Assembly (NCBI RefSeq): GCF_018449515.1
Contig: NZ_JAAVUQ010000003.1
Location: 62,001 to 126,000, forward strand
Direction of reading: 5' to 3'
From: Caballeronia sp. dw_19
GTDB taxonomy: Bacteria; Pseudomonadota; Gammaproteobacteria; Burkholderiales; Burkholderiaceae
DNA length: 64,000 nt
This document shows, piece after piece, positions 20,437-30,094 of this stretch (position 1 is the stretch's first letter; the number at the start of each line of letters is the position of its first letter). The position numbers and the translations under genes were made by a program. The notes below the pieces were generated by a model that was given only the letters and a program-made list of their open reading frames with translations, searched no databases and was not told where the DNA came from.

Positions 20437-20499
20437 GCGCGCGTTCCAAGCCGGATGGGCTGGAAACATCAGCTTCTCAGGGCGCCGGAGACCAATTGA

Positions 20500-21771
20500 A
20501 TGCGAATTAAGTTTGGCTTTGTCGTGACCATTGCGGCTGCAGTTGCGATGGCAACGGCGTGCAGCAAAAAGAGTGACAACGAGCAGGCTGCGGGGGCGTC
20601 GGCGGTGCCGGAAGCCTCGGCGAGTGTGGGGGGAAGTGCGACGGCCGTGCCGGCATCAGCGGCATCGGTGGCTGCGGCCTCCGCGCCCGTACCGGCCAGC
20701 ACCGCGACTATCGTCAGGATCGGGCACGTCGCGCCGCTTAGCGGACCGCTGGCCCATCTTGGGCAGGACAACGAAAACGGCGCAAGGCTGGCCATCGAGG
20801 AAATCAGTGCTCAGGGACTGACTATCGACGGTCACGCGATTCATCTCGAACTGGACACGCAGGACGACGCAGCCGATCCCAAGAAGGGCATTGCAGCGGC
20901 GCAGCAACTGGTGGCTGACCACGTGGTGGCGGTGGTCGGACATTTGAATTCGGGCGTGTCGATTCCGGCATCGAAGATCTACAGCGACGCGGATGTGGCG
21001 CAGATCTCGGGTGCGACGACCAACCCCGCGTTCACGCAGCAAGGGTACAAAACAACGTTCCGTGTGGTGCCGACGGACGCGCGCCAGGGGCCAGTGCTGG
21101 CGACTTATGCGCTCAAGACCCTGCACGCGCGAAAAATCGTGGTCGTCGATGACGCCACGCTCTACGGCCGGGGTCTCGCGAACGAGTTTGCCAAGGCTGT
21201 GGTCGCAGGCGGCGGCCGCATTACGGGTCACGAGGTGACGAGCGAAAAAGCGCGCGATTTCAAGGCGATCTTGAACAAGATCAAGCACGTCCAGCCCGAC
21301 GCGGTGATGTTCGGCGGCATGGACGTGACCGGTGGACCGTTTGCCAAACAGGCTGCGGCGATGGGCATCAAGGCGAAGATTCTTGGCGGTGACGGCATGT
21401 GTTCCGCCGACATGGCCACGCTCGCGGCCAACGCAGCGCCGAACGTGGTGTGCTCGGAACTTGGCGTGGACGTGTCGAAGCTGGACAAGGGCGGGGATTT
21501 CGCGCAGCGCTATGAAGCCCGTTTCCATCTGCCGGTCCAGAGCTACGCACCGTTCACCTATGACGCCGTATATGTGATTGTCGACGCCATGAAGCGGGCC
21601 AATTCGATTGAAGCGCCAAAGGTGCTTGCCGCGATTGCATCGACGGATTTCAATGGGCTGACAGGGCACATTGCATTCGATGACAAAGGTGATTTGAAAG
21701 GCGGCGGCGCAATTACGCTAATCGATTTCAAGGATAACAAGAAGAACGTCATTGACGTCATCACGCCGTAA
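20500..21771 (+). CDS. Branched-chain amino acid ABC transporter substrate-binding lipoprotein (LivK type)
   Basis: Type I periplasmic binding protein, 423 residues. The N-terminus is a lipoprotein signal: MRIKFGFVV, a hydrophobic core, and the lipobox ATAC with Cys at residue 21. A low-complexity Ala/Ser/Val/Pro linker of about 45 residues follows before the domain begins at VRIGHVAPLSGPLAHLGQDN. LDTQDDAADPKKGIAAAQQLV and SGATTNPAFTQQGYKTTFR are LivJ/LivK features. Anchoring to a membrane through a long flexible tether is unusual for a Gram-negative Liv protein, which is normally free in the periplasm. It heads livHMGF after a 185-base gap; ligand not visible, branched-chain amino acids by family. 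Confidence 0.92.
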   Translation: MRIKFGFVVTIAAAVAMATACSKKSDNEQAAGASAVPEASASVGGSATAVPASAASVAAASAPVPASTATIVRIGHVAPLSGPLAHLGQDNENGARLAIEEISAQGLTIDGHAIHLELDTQDDAADPKKGIAAAQQLVADHVVAVVGHLNSGVSIPASKIYSDADVAQISGATTNPAFTQQGYKTTFRVVPTDARQGPVLATYALKTLHARKIVVVDDATLYGRGLANEFAKAVVAGGGRITGHEVTSEKARDFKAILNKIKHVQPDAVMFGGMDVTGGPFAKQAAAMGIKAKILGGDGMCSADMATLAANAAPNVVCSELGVDVSKLDKGGDFAQRYEARFHLPVQSYAPFTYDAVYVIVDAMKRANSIEAPKVLAAIASTDFNGLTGHIAFDDKGDLKGGGAITLIDFKDNKKNVIDVITP

Positions 21772-21956
21772 CCGTGTGTTGCGGCGCCGCGCGGCGAATG
21801 CACACCTGGTTGAGCAACCCCTCGATTCGTAGTCACTTTCAGACGTTTTAGAGTTTTTTTTCAAGTACGCGCGGTGCGGTTGCGTTTTTTTCTTCCCTTC
21901 GGTTTATCGGCCAGCGATAAAGCGTAAATCTAGTCGCACGGGCTAAGGAGCCTTCA

Positions 21957-22907
21957 ATGGATATCTTCATCCAGCAGATTATCAACGGGCTGGTGCTTGG
22001 CAGCGTCTACGCCATCATCGCGTTGGGTTACACGATGGTGTACGGGATTCTCGGCATCATCAACTTCGCTCACGGGGACGTGCTGATGGTCGGCGCCATG
22101 GTCGCGCTGTCCGCCATCGGCGTCATGCAGAACCACTTCCCGGGCATGCCGTTAGCGTTGGTGCTGGTCATCGCGCTACTGGTTGCCGCGGTCGTCTGCG
22201 CGCTGGTCGGCTACACCATCGAACGCGTGGCTTACCGGCCCTTGCGTCGGGCGCCGCGTCTTGCGCCGCTGATTACGGCTATCGGCGTATCGATTCTTCT
22301 CCAGACGCTGGCCATGATGATCTGGGGCCGCAATCCGCTGGCCTTCCCGCAACTGCTGCCGACCGATCCGATCAACGTGATTACGGCCACCGCCGATCGT
22401 CCGGGCGCCGTCATTTCGATGACGGAAATCGTGATTATCGTGGTGGCGTTCCTCGTGATGGGCGGCTTGCTGCTGCTCGTGCACAAGACGAAACTCGGCC
22501 GCGCGATGCGCGCCATTGCCGAGAATCCGGGCGTCGCGAGCCTGATGGGGGTCAACCCTAATTTCGTGATCTCCGCGACCTTCATGATCGGCTCCGCGCT
22601 TGCTGCGCTCGCCGGTGTGATGATCGCCTCCGAATACGGCAACGCGCACTTCTACATGGGCTTCATCCCTGGGTTGAAGGCATTCACGGCGGCGGTGCTG
22701 GGGGGGATCGGCAACCTGGGCGGCGCGATGGTGGGCGGCGTGCTGCTCGGCCTGATCGAACAACTGGGTGCCGGGTATATCGGCAATTTGACGGGCGGTG
22801 TGTTCGGCAGTAACTACCAGGACGTGTTCGCGTTCATCGTGCTGATCGTTGTACTGGTGTTCCGTCCGTCCGGCCTGCTCGGCGAACGTGTCGCAGATCG
22901 CGCTTAA
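21957..22907 (+). CDS. livH: Branched-chain amino acid ABC transporter permease LivH
   Basis: Inner-membrane subunit, 316 residues, with the family start DIFIQQIINGLVLGSVYAII and GILGIINFAHGDVLMVGAM. Many hydrophobic helices; the loop AMRAIAENPGVASLMGVN is the ATPase contact. AAGGAG precedes the ATG. 15 bases before livM. Confidence 0.95.
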   Translation: MDIFIQQIINGLVLGSVYAIIALGYTMVYGILGIINFAHGDVLMVGAMVALSAIGVMQNHFPGMPLALVLVIALLVAAVVCALVGYTIERVAYRPLRRAPRLAPLITAIGVSILLQTLAMMIWGRNPLAFPQLLPTDPINVITATADRPGAVISMTEIVIIVVAFLVMGGLLLLVHKTKLGRAMRAIAENPGVASLMGVNPNFVISATFMIGSALAALAGVMIASEYGNAHFYMGFIPGLKAFTAAVLGGIGNLGGAMVGGVLLGLIEQLGAGYIGNLTGGVFGSNYQDVFAFIVLIVVLVFRPSGLLGERVADRA

Positions 22908-22922
22908 ACAGGGAGACCAAGC

Positions 22923-24092
22923 ATGACTTCAATTCAACCGATCGAGCCGTCGACCACGCTCATCCCTGAAAGAAAAACGGCGAAGAATTACGCCGTCACG
23001 GTGCTGGTTACCGCGCTCGTGATCCTCGCGCCCATGTTGATCGGCGCGGCCGGCGGCAATTACTGGGTCCGCGTGCTCGACTTCGCGATGCTGTACGTGA
23101 TGTTGGCACTTGGCCTGAACGTGGTGGTGGGTTTTGCCGGCCTGCTGGACTTGGGCTACATCGCGTTTTACGCGGTGGGCGCATACGTGGCTGCATTGCT
23201 GTCCTCGCCGCAACTCACCACTCAGTTCGAGTGGATCGCGCACCTGTTCCCCAATGGCCTGCATACGCCGTTCTGGATCATCGTGCCGTGCGCGATGGCG
23301 CTGGCGGCCACCTTCGGCGTGCTGCTCGGTGCACCGACGCTGCGTCTGCGCGGCGATTACCTCGCTATCGTGACGTTGGGCTTCGGGGAAATCGTCCGGA
23401 TCTTCATGAACAACCTGGATCGTCCGATCAACATCACGAACGGGCCGAAGGGGATTACGGGCGTTGATCCGGTGTCGCTGTTCGGCTTCGATTTATCGAA
23501 GTCCCATTCGTTGTTCGGGTTCAACTTCCCCTCGGTTTACAACTATTACTACCTGTTCGTGCTGTGTTCGCTGTTCGTGATCTTCGTGTGCGTACGCTTG
23601 CAGCATTCGCGTATTGGCCGCGCGTGGGCCGCGATCCGCGAAGACGAAATCGCCGCCAAGGCGATGGGCATCAACACCCGTAACGTGAAGCTGCTGGCCT
23701 TCGCGATGGGCGCGTCATTCGGCGGTTTGTCGGGCGCGATGTTCGGTACGTTCCAGGGATTCGTCTCGCCGGAATCGTTCACGTTCTGGGAATCCATCGT
23801 GGTGCTGGCCTGCGTGGTGCTGGGCGGCATGGGCCACATTCCAGGCGTGATCCTGGGCGCGGTGCTGCTCGCCGTGTTCCCCGAATTCCTGCGCTCGACT
23901 ATGGGTCCGCTGCAGAACTTCATCTTCGGTCATCAGATCGTGGACACCGAAGTCATCCGCCAGTTGCTCTACGGTCTCGCGATGGTGCTGATCATGCTGT
24001 ATCGCTCGGAAGGCCTGTGGCCGTCTCCGAAACACGAAGACAAGATCGCGAAGATTGCGAAGCGCGCTGGCAAGAAGCCGGTGCGTGCCTAA
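22923..24092 (+). CDS. livM: Branched-chain amino acid ABC transporter permease LivM
   Basis: Second permease, 389 residues. LGLNVVVGFAGLLDLGYIAF, LRGDYLAIVTLGFGEIVRI and the contact loop WAAIREDEIAAKAMGIN are characteristic. It has a hydrophilic N-terminus of about 25 residues and a Lys-rich C-terminus (KIAKIAKRAGKK). Followed after 24 bases by livG. Confidence 0.95.
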   Translation: MTSIQPIEPSTTLIPERKTAKNYAVTVLVTALVILAPMLIGAAGGNYWVRVLDFAMLYVMLALGLNVVVGFAGLLDLGYIAFYAVGAYVAALLSSPQLTTQFEWIAHLFPNGLHTPFWIIVPCAMALAATFGVLLGAPTLRLRGDYLAIVTLGFGEIVRIFMNNLDRPINITNGPKGITGVDPVSLFGFDLSKSHSLFGFNFPSVYNYYYLFVLCSLFVIFVCVRLQHSRIGRAWAAIREDEIAAKAMGINTRNVKLLAFAMGASFGGLSGAMFGTFQGFVSPESFTFWESIVVLACVVLGGMGHIPGVILGAVLLAVFPEFLRSTMGPLQNFIFGHQIVDTEVIRQLLYGLAMVLIMLYRSEGLWPSPKHEDKIAKIAKRAGKKPVRA

Positions 24093-24116
24093 GCCCCGAG
24101 CAGCGGAGAAAAAACA

Positions 24117-24893
24117 ATGAGCGAAAAACCCATTCGACTGTCCGTGAAGGGCGTGAACAAGCGCTTCGGCGGCTTGCAGGCACTGGCTGAAGTTGGCCTG
24201 GAAATCAGGGAAGGCGAAATCTACGGCCTGATCGGCCCGAACGGCGCAGGCAAGACCACGTTCTTCAACGTGATCACGGGCTTGTACACACCGGATTCGG
24301 GTTCGTTCGTGCTCGATGGCACGCCTTACACGCCGACCGCCGTGCATCAGGTGGCGAAGGCAGGCATTGCGCGTACCTTCCAGAACATTCGTCTGTTCGG
24401 CGGCATGACGGCGCTCGAGAACGTGATGGTCGGACGCCACGTGCGAACGAAGCACGGCCTGATCGGCGCGGTATTGCAGACGCCGTCGGAGCGTCGCGAA
24501 GAGAAGGAAATCAAGGAGCGCGCGCTGGAGTTGCTGGAGTATGTGGGCGTGTTGCAATACGCGGATTACACGTCGCGCAACCTGTCGTACGGGCACCAGC
24601 GCCGGCTGGAAATTGCGCGCGCGCTTGCCACCGATCCGAAGCTGCTCGCACTCGATGAACCCGCCGCCGGCATGAACGCGACGGAGAAGGTGGAACTTAC
24701 GCGCCTGCTCGACAAGATTCGCAGCGACGGCCGCACGATCCTCTTGATCGAACACGATGTGAAACTGGTGATGGGATTGTGCAACCGGATGACGGTGCTC
24801 GATTACGGCAAGGTGATCGCCGAGGGTCTGCCGCAGGACGTGCAGAAGGACCCGAAGGTGATCGAGGCTTATCTCGGGGCAGGGGTTCACTGA
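24117..24893 (+). CDS. livG: Branched-chain amino acid ABC transporter ATPase LivG
   Basis: ATP-binding subunit, 258 residues. Walker A GPNGAGKTT, the LivG-type phrase ARTFQNIRLFGGMTALENVM, signature LSYGHQRRLEIARAL and Walker B LLALDEPAAGMN are present. Its stop overlaps the livF start (TGATG). Confidence 0.95.
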   Translation: MSEKPIRLSVKGVNKRFGGLQALAEVGLEIREGEIYGLIGPNGAGKTTFFNVITGLYTPDSGSFVLDGTPYTPTAVHQVAKAGIARTFQNIRLFGGMTALENVMVGRHVRTKHGLIGAVLQTPSERREEKEIKERALELLEYVGVLQYADYTSRNLSYGHQRRLEIARALATDPKLLALDEPAAGMNATEKVELTRLLDKIRSDGRTILLIEHDVKLVMGLCNRMTVLDYGKVIAEGLPQDVQKDPKVIEAYLGAGVH

Positions 24894-25627
24894 TGGCTAC
24901 GATGAATGGCGCGAACGGCGCAATGTTGAAGATCAAGGGCCTGCAGGTCAGCTACGGTGGTATTCACGCCGTCAAGGGCGTGGACCTGGAAGTCGGCCAG
25001 GGCGAACTCGTGACGCTGATCGGCGCGAACGGCGCGGGCAAGACGACCACGATGAAAGCCATCACGGGTCTGAAGGCGTATTCGGCTGGCGATATCGAAT
25101 ACATGGGCCAGTCGATCAAGGGCGTGCCGTCGCATGAATTGCTCAAGCGCGGCCTCGCGATGGTGCCGGAAGGACGGGGCATTTTCGCGCGCATGTCGAT
25201 TCTTGAAAACATGCAGATGGGCGCGTACTTGCGTAACGACAAGGACGAAATCGACAAGGACACCGACCGCATGTTCGGCTTCTTTCCGCGGCTGAAAGAG
25301 CGGGCGTCGCAGTATGCGGGCACGTTGTCGGGCGGTGAACAGCAGATGCTGGCCATGGCGCGTGCGCTGTTGTCGCGGCCGAAGCTGTTGCTCCTCGACG
25401 AACCGTCGATGGGTCTCTCGCCGATCATGGTCGAGAAGATCTTCGAGGTGGTGCGTGAGATTTCGGGCGAAGGGCTGACAGTGTTGCTGGTCGAGCAGAA
25501 CGCGCGGCTGGCGTTGCAGGCGGCGAATCGTGGGTACGTGATGGATTCGGGTCTGGTCACCATGTCGGGTGACGCGAAGACCATGCTGGATGATCCGAAG
25601 GTCCGGGCTGCTTACTTGGGTGAATGA
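24893..25627 (+). CDS. livF: Branched-chain amino acid ABC transporter ATPase LivF
   Basis: Second ATPase, 244 residues from the ATG that overlaps the livG stop. Walker A GANGAGKTTT, signature LSGGEQQMLAMARAL and Walker B LLLLDEPSMGLSP. The frame is open further upstream inside livG, but coupling and family length support this start. Confidence 0.95.
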   Translation: MATMNGANGAMLKIKGLQVSYGGIHAVKGVDLEVGQGELVTLIGANGAGKTTTMKAITGLKAYSAGDIEYMGQSIKGVPSHELLKRGLAMVPEGRGIFARMSILENMQMGAYLRNDKDEIDKDTDRMFGFFPRLKERASQYAGTLSGGEQQMLAMARALLSRPKLLLLDEPSMGLSPIMVEKIFEVVREISGEGLTVLLVEQNARLALQAANRGYVMDSGLVTMSGDAKTMLDDPKVRAAYLGE

Positions 25628-25647
25628 GTCGGCATTGTTGAATGAAG

Positions 25648-25685
25648 AAGCCGCATGCCTTTGAAGAAGGGCATGCGGCTTTTTT
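25648..25685 (+). terminator. Rho-independent terminator after livF
   Basis: Perfect stem AAGCCGCATGCC/GGCATGCGGCTT with a 10-base loop and a T-run. Confidence 0.9.
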
Positions 25686-25702
25686 AATGCGCGATCAAAA
25701 GT

Positions 25703-26125
25703 TCAAAGCCGCTTACCGAGGCTGATCACTTCATCCCTCTGATAACCGAGCTTCGCGTAAAACGCCTGGGTTTCAGGCTTGTTCGCCATGATCTGCAAAT
25801 TCAGCTTCGGACATCCGATGGCGGCAAGCGCGCGTTCCGCATGTTCAACCAGCGCACGGGCATAACCATTACCGCGTTGATCCTCGGCGACCGCGAGCGA
25901 ATACATCCATCCGCGATGCCCGTCGTAACCCGCCATCACCGTGCCGATCAGACGCTCTTCCAGCATGCCGACGAAGAAGAACTCCGGCTGCATGGCGAGC
26001 TTGTTTCGAATCGATAAACGCGGATCACGCTGCGGTTTGCCAGGCGTGGCGTATTCGGGAAACGCTTGTGCCCAGAGCGCGAGCACGGCCTGCGTGTCGC
26101 GCTCATCGAAGACCCGGATAATCAA
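25703..26125 (-). CDS. ypeA: GNAT family acetyltransferase (YpeA type)
   Basis: 140-residue N-acetyltransferase with [20 protein letters not shown], acetyl-CoA motif [17 protein letters not shown] and the C-terminal [19 protein letters not shown], closely resembling E. coli YpeA, whose substrate is unknown. Its ATG overlaps the stop of the upstream aminotransferase gene by four bases, so the two are translationally coupled. Confidence 0.88.
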   Translation of the reverse strand: MIIRVFDERDTQAVLALWAQAFPEYATPGKPQRDPRLSIRNKLAMQPEFFFVGMLEERLIGTVMAGYDGHRGWMYSLAVAEDQRGNGYARALVEHAERALAAIGCPKLNLQIMANKPETQAFYAKLGYQRDEVISLGKRL

Positions 26126-27306
26126 AGCGCGTCCAGCACGGAGCGCAGCATCGACATCATCTGGTCGATCTCGTCCTTCGTCACGTTCAGCGCCGGCATG
26201 AAGCGCAGCAGGTTCGGCCGCGCTGCGTTCAGAAGCAAACCATCCGGTCCCATGTCGCGCGCCATTTCGACGATCTTCGGACCGTTGTCGTTATTGAGCA
26301 GCAACGCGCGCAGCAAACCTTCGCCGCGTTCGCCGTTAAAACCGCGTTCTTCCGAAAGCTGCAACAACTGCGCCTTCAGATACTCGCCGCGTTCCCGCAC
26401 GCCTTCGAGAAAACCCGGCGCCGTCAGTTGCGAAATCACCGAAAAACCCGCCGCCGTCATCAGCGGATTGCCGTTGTACGTGCCGCCCTGGTCACCGGGT
26501 TCGAAGCACGCCACTTCCTTGGTCGAAAGCAGCGCGGCCAGCGGCACGCCGCCGCCAATGCCCTTGCCGAGCGTCATGATGTCCGGCTCCACGCCCGAAA
26601 ATTCATACGCGAACAAGGTGCCGGCGCGACCGCAACCGCTTTGCACTTCATCGACGATCAACAGCAACCCATGCTTCTCCGTCAGCGCGCGCAAAGCCTG
26701 CATGAACTCGCGGGTGGCCGGGATCACGCCGCCTTCGCCCTGGATAGGTTCGAGCATCACGCCGACGGTTTTATCGGTGATGAGCTTTTCCACCGATGCG
26801 ATGTCGTTCAGATCGGCCTTCGGAAAACCCGGCACCTGCGGTGCATAGAGGGTGTCCCAGCCCGGCTTGCCGCTGGCCGACATGGTTGCCAAAGTCCGGC
26901 CGTGGAAGCTGTGATCGAACGTGATGATCTCGTACGCGCCGCCCTTGAACTTCTTGCCCCACTTGCGCGCAAGCTTGATCGCGCCTTCGTTGGCTTCGGC
27001 GCCGCTGTTGGCGAAGAACACTTTGTCGAAGCAGCTGTTGGCGGTCAGCAAGGCGGCGAGCTGGGCCATCGGCGCGTTGTAGAAAGCCGGCGACGGGTTG
27101 ATCAGCGTGCGAGCCTGTTTGTCCATGGCTTCGATCATGCCGTCGTTGCAATGACCCAGACTATTCACCGCCCATCCCTGGATGAAGTCGAGGTATCGTT
27201 TCTCGTTGTTGTCGTAGAGCCAGGAACCCTTGCCGTGGGTGAACACGATCTCAGGACGGTTCGTGATAAACATCAGCGATTCGACGGGGTACTCTTGGAA
27301 ATTCAT
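26122..27306 (-). CDS. argD: Class III aminotransferase, acetylornithine aminotransferase type (ArgD)
   Basis: PLP-dependent aminotransferase, 394 residues from the ATG preceded by GGAG; a GTG five codons upstream is possible. Family features: [72 protein letters not shown] and the PLP lysine in [17 protein letters not shown]. Consistent with N-acetylornithine/succinyldiaminopimelate aminotransferase, but related omega-aminotransferases cannot be excluded. Coupled to the GNAT gene. Confidence 0.85.
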   Translation of the reverse strand: MNFQEYPVESLMFITNRPEIVFTHGKGSWLYDNNEKRYLDFIQGWAVNSLGHCNDGMIEAMDKQARTLINPSPAFYNAPMAQLAALLTANSCFDKVFFANSGAEANEGAIKLARKWGKKFKGGAYEIITFDHSFHGRTLATMSASGKPGWDTLYAPQVPGFPKADLNDIASVEKLITDKTVGVMLEPIQGEGGVIPATREFMQALRALTEKHGLLLIVDEVQSGCGRAGTLFAYEFSGVEPDIMTLGKGIGGGVPLAALLSTKEVACFEPGDQGGTYNGNPLMTAAGFSVISQLTAPGFLEGVRERGEYLKAQLLQLSEERGFNGERGEGLLRALLLNNDNGPKIVEMARDMGPDGLLLNAARPNLLRFMPALNVTKDEIDQMMSMLRSVLDAL

Positions 27307-27372
27307 GACGGCGGGCTCCACGAAAACAGCAAGTAAAAAAAGTGGCGAGATAAAAAACCGAACTAAGAATGC

Positions 27373-27397
27373 AAAAAGCCACGGAATTCCGTGGCTT
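27373..27397 (-). terminator. Minus-strand terminator after the ferredoxin-type reductase gene
   Basis: Perfect 22-base palindrome AAGCCACGGAATTCCGTGGCTT ending in a run of T on the minus strand, between the reductase stop and the aminotransferase start. The surrounding 27307-27603 segment shows no gene. Confidence 0.75.
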
Positions 27398-27603
27398 CAT
27401 GGTGGCGAAGTGTGCGCTGGTTCGAAAACTCAAGCGCCAATCCGTGACGAGCCAGCGGCATCCCTAGGGGAGCGGCGAGCGGCGACGTCGAAGAGTGGCG
27501 TAAATCTTGAGCATTCGCGAAGAATACGTTACGAAGTTCCTGCGTGTAAACCATGTCGGCCCGATTTTTTGTCGAGCCGCCACACTCGCAGGCTTTGGTG
27601 CGC

Positions 27604-28635
27604 CTAAACCGGATTGGCCAGATCCGCCGCGCTGGTGAACGAATCGGCGTAGAACTCGTCCTCCGGCAAGCGGTGATGACTCGTGAAATCGCGTTGCGCC
27701 GATTCCACCATCACCGGCGCGCCGCACGCGTACACCTGATAGCCGCTCAAGTCTGGCAGATCTTCGATGACAGCACGATGAACAAAGCCCGTACGTCCGG
27801 TCCACGCATCGCTTTCATCGGGTTCCGAGAGCACCGGCACGAACGAGAAGTTCGGTACATCTTTCGCCCACTGCTCGGCCATGTCCATCATGTACAGGTC
27901 CTGCTTGCGGCGGCCGCCCCAATAGAGGGTCATGGGCCGGTTCAGGTTCTTGAACACAGCATGTTCAATGATTGCCTTGATTGGCGCGAAGCCCGTGCCG
28001 GAAGCGAGCAGCACGATGGGCTTCTCTGAATCTTCACGCAGGAAGAACGTGCCGAGCGGGCCTTCGAAGCGCAGAATGTCGCGCTCTTTCATGGTGCCGA
28101 ACACGTGGTCCGTGAAGGTGCCGCCAGGCATGTGGCGAACGTGCAACTCGATCGGGCCTTCGTGGTGCGGCGGGCTCGCCATCGAATAGCTGCGGCGCTT
28201 GCCGTCCTTCAAAATGAATTCGATGTACTGGCCAGCCAGGTATTGCAGCCGTTCGTTGGCCGGCAATTGCAGCTTCAGTTCAATGACGTCGGCTGCCTTG
28301 CGTTCCAGCGCGTTCACCCGGCAAGGCAGCTTCTTGACCTGAATGTCGCCTACACCTGCCACTTCGCGTATGTCGATCGTCAGGTCGCCCTTGGGCGTCG
28401 CGCAGCACAGCAGGGCCATGCCGCGGGTTTTCTCGTCGTTGGACAACGCCGACGACGAATGCGGCGCCTGCTCGACTTCGCCGGACACAACCGTGCCCTT
28501 GCATGAACCACAGGCTCCGTTCTTGCAGCCGTAGGGAAGTCCTATGCCCTGACGCAGGGCGGCGAGCAGCACCGCTTCGTCGGGTTCTACCTGAAACTGC
28601 CGGCCGCTTTGCCGGAGCGTTACGTTGAAAGCCAT
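27604..28635 (-). CDS. 2Fe-2S/FAD NAD(P)H oxidoreductase (CDP-6-deoxy-delta-3,4-glucoseen reductase type)
   Basis: Three-domain electron transfer protein, 343 residues. An N-terminal plant-type ferredoxin domain has CKNGACGSC near residue 37 and the fourth cysteine in LLCCATPKG near residue 70. The FAD domain shows RRSYSMASPP and GTFTDHVF, and the NAD(P)H domain shows LLASGTGFAPIKAIIE and VYACGAPVMVE. Homologues are often annotated AscD, but without sugar-nucleotide genes nearby it is more likely a general reductase for an unknown acceptor. The ATG start has AGGA upstream. Divergent from the epimerase gene, 59 bases away. Confidence 0.85.
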   Translation of the reverse strand: MAFNVTLRQSGRQFQVEPDEAVLLAALRQGIGLPYGCKNGACGSCKGTVVSGEVEQAPHSSSALSNDEKTRGMALLCCATPKGDLTIDIREVAGVGDIQVKKLPCRVNALERKAADVIELKLQLPANERLQYLAGQYIEFILKDGKRRSYSMASPPHHEGPIELHVRHMPGGTFTDHVFGTMKERDILRFEGPLGTFFLREDSEKPIVLLASGTGFAPIKAIIEHAVFKNLNRPMTLYWGGRRKQDLYMMDMAEQWAKDVPNFSFVPVLSEPDESDAWTGRTGFVHRAVIEDLPDLSGYQVYACGAPVMVESAQRDFTSHHRLPEDEFYADSFTSAADLANPV

Positions 28636-28694
28636 AGATCCTGGATGAGTTGGATGAGACAAATGCAAAAGCTGTCGCGGCTACAATCGACAGC

Positions 28695-29819
28695 ATGATA
28701 GCCACTCGAAAACTACGCCGCGCGCGCGTGCTGATTGCCGGTTGCGGCGATGTCGGCCTGCGTTGCGTGCCGCTTCTCGCCCACCGTGCTGCCGCGCCTC
28801 GCGTGATCGCACTTTCAAGTCAACCCGCGCGCGTAGCCGAATTGCGCGCCGCAGGCACAACACCGTTGATTGCTAACCTTGACGAGCGCCGCAGCCTGCG
28901 ACGGCTGGCCGGTCTTGCATCCACGGTGCTGCATCTCGCGCCACCGCAGAAAACCGGCGACGACGACAGCAGGACCCGCGCGCTGATTGCCGCGTTGATT
29001 GCGCCGCGACGCTCCGTTGCGCGCGAGGCGACCCGCGCCGTGGCCCGTCAGCGGGCATGGCGCGGATGGTTTCGTGCGACCTTCAAAAGCGCTATGCCTG
29101 CGACCGTCAGAATGGGCGGCAACGCGCACGCCAAAGCCATAAAAAGAGCGTCTATTGTACCCGACCGGGTTTCGGGCGCCGCCGCGCGCCGGGCGCGGAT
29201 CCGCCTGATTTACGCGAGCACGTCGGGGGTTTACGGCGATTGTGGCGGGGCGTGTATCGATGAGACGCGCCCGGTCAGGCCGGACAACGCACGCGCGAAA
29301 CGACGTGTATCGGCGGAAACGCAATTGCGGGGCGCTACGCGGCGCGGCGTGCTGAGTGCATCGATTGTGCGGATTCCCGGGATCTACGCCGGCAACCGTC
29401 TGCCGCTGGCACGACTGCACAAGAGGACGCCGGCGCTTGCGCCGGCCGATGATGTCTACACCAACCATATCCACGCCGACGATCTCGCCGCCATTCTCGT
29501 ACTCGCGATCCGGCGAGCGCGGCCGCAGCGCGTGGTGCATGCATCGGACGACAGCGACTTGCGCATGGGGGATTATTTCGACCTGGTTGCCGATGCGTTC
29601 GGCTTGCCGCGCGTTCCCCGTGTTTCGCGCGAGCAGGCGGAGGCGCAACTCGAGCCGATGATGCTCTCGTTCATGCGCGAATCGCGACGTCTGCAGAACA
29701 CCCGGCTGCGAGACGAAATGCGTTACGCGCTGCGTTATCCGAGCATCGGCGACTTCTTGCGCCAGGCGATCGTTCATCCGGCCGTTACATCAGTACCGGC
29801 AGCGTCTCCAGCAGGATGA
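28695..29819 (+). CDS. NAD(P)-dependent epimerase/dehydratase family protein (YeeZ-like SDR)
   Basis: Atypical short-chain dehydrogenase, 374 residues. Nucleotide-binding motif VLIAGCGDVGLRCVPLL is near residue 12, STVLHLAPP follows, and YASTSGVYGDCGG carries the active-site-like Ser/Tyr region. A very Arg/Ala-rich insertion of about 60 residues (about 100-165) separates the first strands from the YASTSGVYG block, longer than in compact relatives. Substrate unknown. The 3' end overlaps the small membrane-protein gene on the opposite strand. Confidence 0.8.
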   Translation: MIATRKLRRARVLIAGCGDVGLRCVPLLAHRAAAPRVIALSSQPARVAELRAAGTTPLIANLDERRSLRRLAGLASTVLHLAPPQKTGDDDSRTRALIAALIAPRRSVAREATRAVARQRAWRGWFRATFKSAMPATVRMGGNAHAKAIKRASIVPDRVSGAAARRARIRLIYASTSGVYGDCGGACIDETRPVRPDNARAKRRVSAETQLRGATRRGVLSASIVRIPGIYAGNRLPLARLHKRTPALAPADDVYTNHIHADDLAAILVLAIRRARPQRVVHASDDSDLRMGDYFDLVADAFGLPRVPRVSREQAEAQLEPMMLSFMRESRRLQNTRLRDEMRYALRYPSIGDFLRQAIVHPAVTSVPAASPAG

Positions 29820-29961
29820 AGCACAGCAAGGCCCCGATCAGCGCACCAATCAGGTTGGGTTGATAGCGATGGTGCCGATGCATTGTCACCAGCAATCCGA
29901 CGATAAACAACACGCTGACGGCAACGAACGCAATCATTGCAATGGTCGTGTGAGCGGCCAT
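29785..29961 (-). CDS. Small membrane protein, 58 residues
   Basis: The ATG at this start has a strong AGGAGG at the proper spacing; the frame is open upstream but only this start is well supported. Two hydrophobic segments (about residues 6-22 and 36-56) flank a basic turn TMHRHHRYQPN, suggesting a two-helix inner-membrane protein. Convergent with and overlapping the epimerase gene by 35 bases. No function recognised. Confidence 0.6.
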   Translation of the reverse strand: MAAHTTIAMIAFVAVSVLFIVGLLVTMHRHHRYQPNLIGALIGALLCFILLETLPVLM

Positions 29962-30094
29962 GGTGGCCCTCCTGCTTCTTTTAATGGTCGTGTAAGCAGT
30001 ATAGATTTTCGTCGTAAGAAAGCCATGCTGCAGTGCGGCGTCAGCGTATTGTGTTAACACCTATGGAATTGCCACGGCGAGCGTAATGCTGCGG

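Larger units (their letters stand above)
20019..20499. other. Gene-free stretch between ispH and the Liv substrate-binding gene
   Basis: No gene supported. It contains the ispH terminator (20086-20116) and a candidate promoter at 20409-20436. Short inverted elements (GGTGCAACTTGCGCACC and GCAACCGGGTTGC) near 20300-20340 could be regulatory; nothing identifies them. Confidence 0.5.

Noticed and set aside
27464-27805. Minus-strand frame upstream of the aminotransferase
   Set aside because: Overlaps the certain reductase gene in another frame and has no family resemblance.
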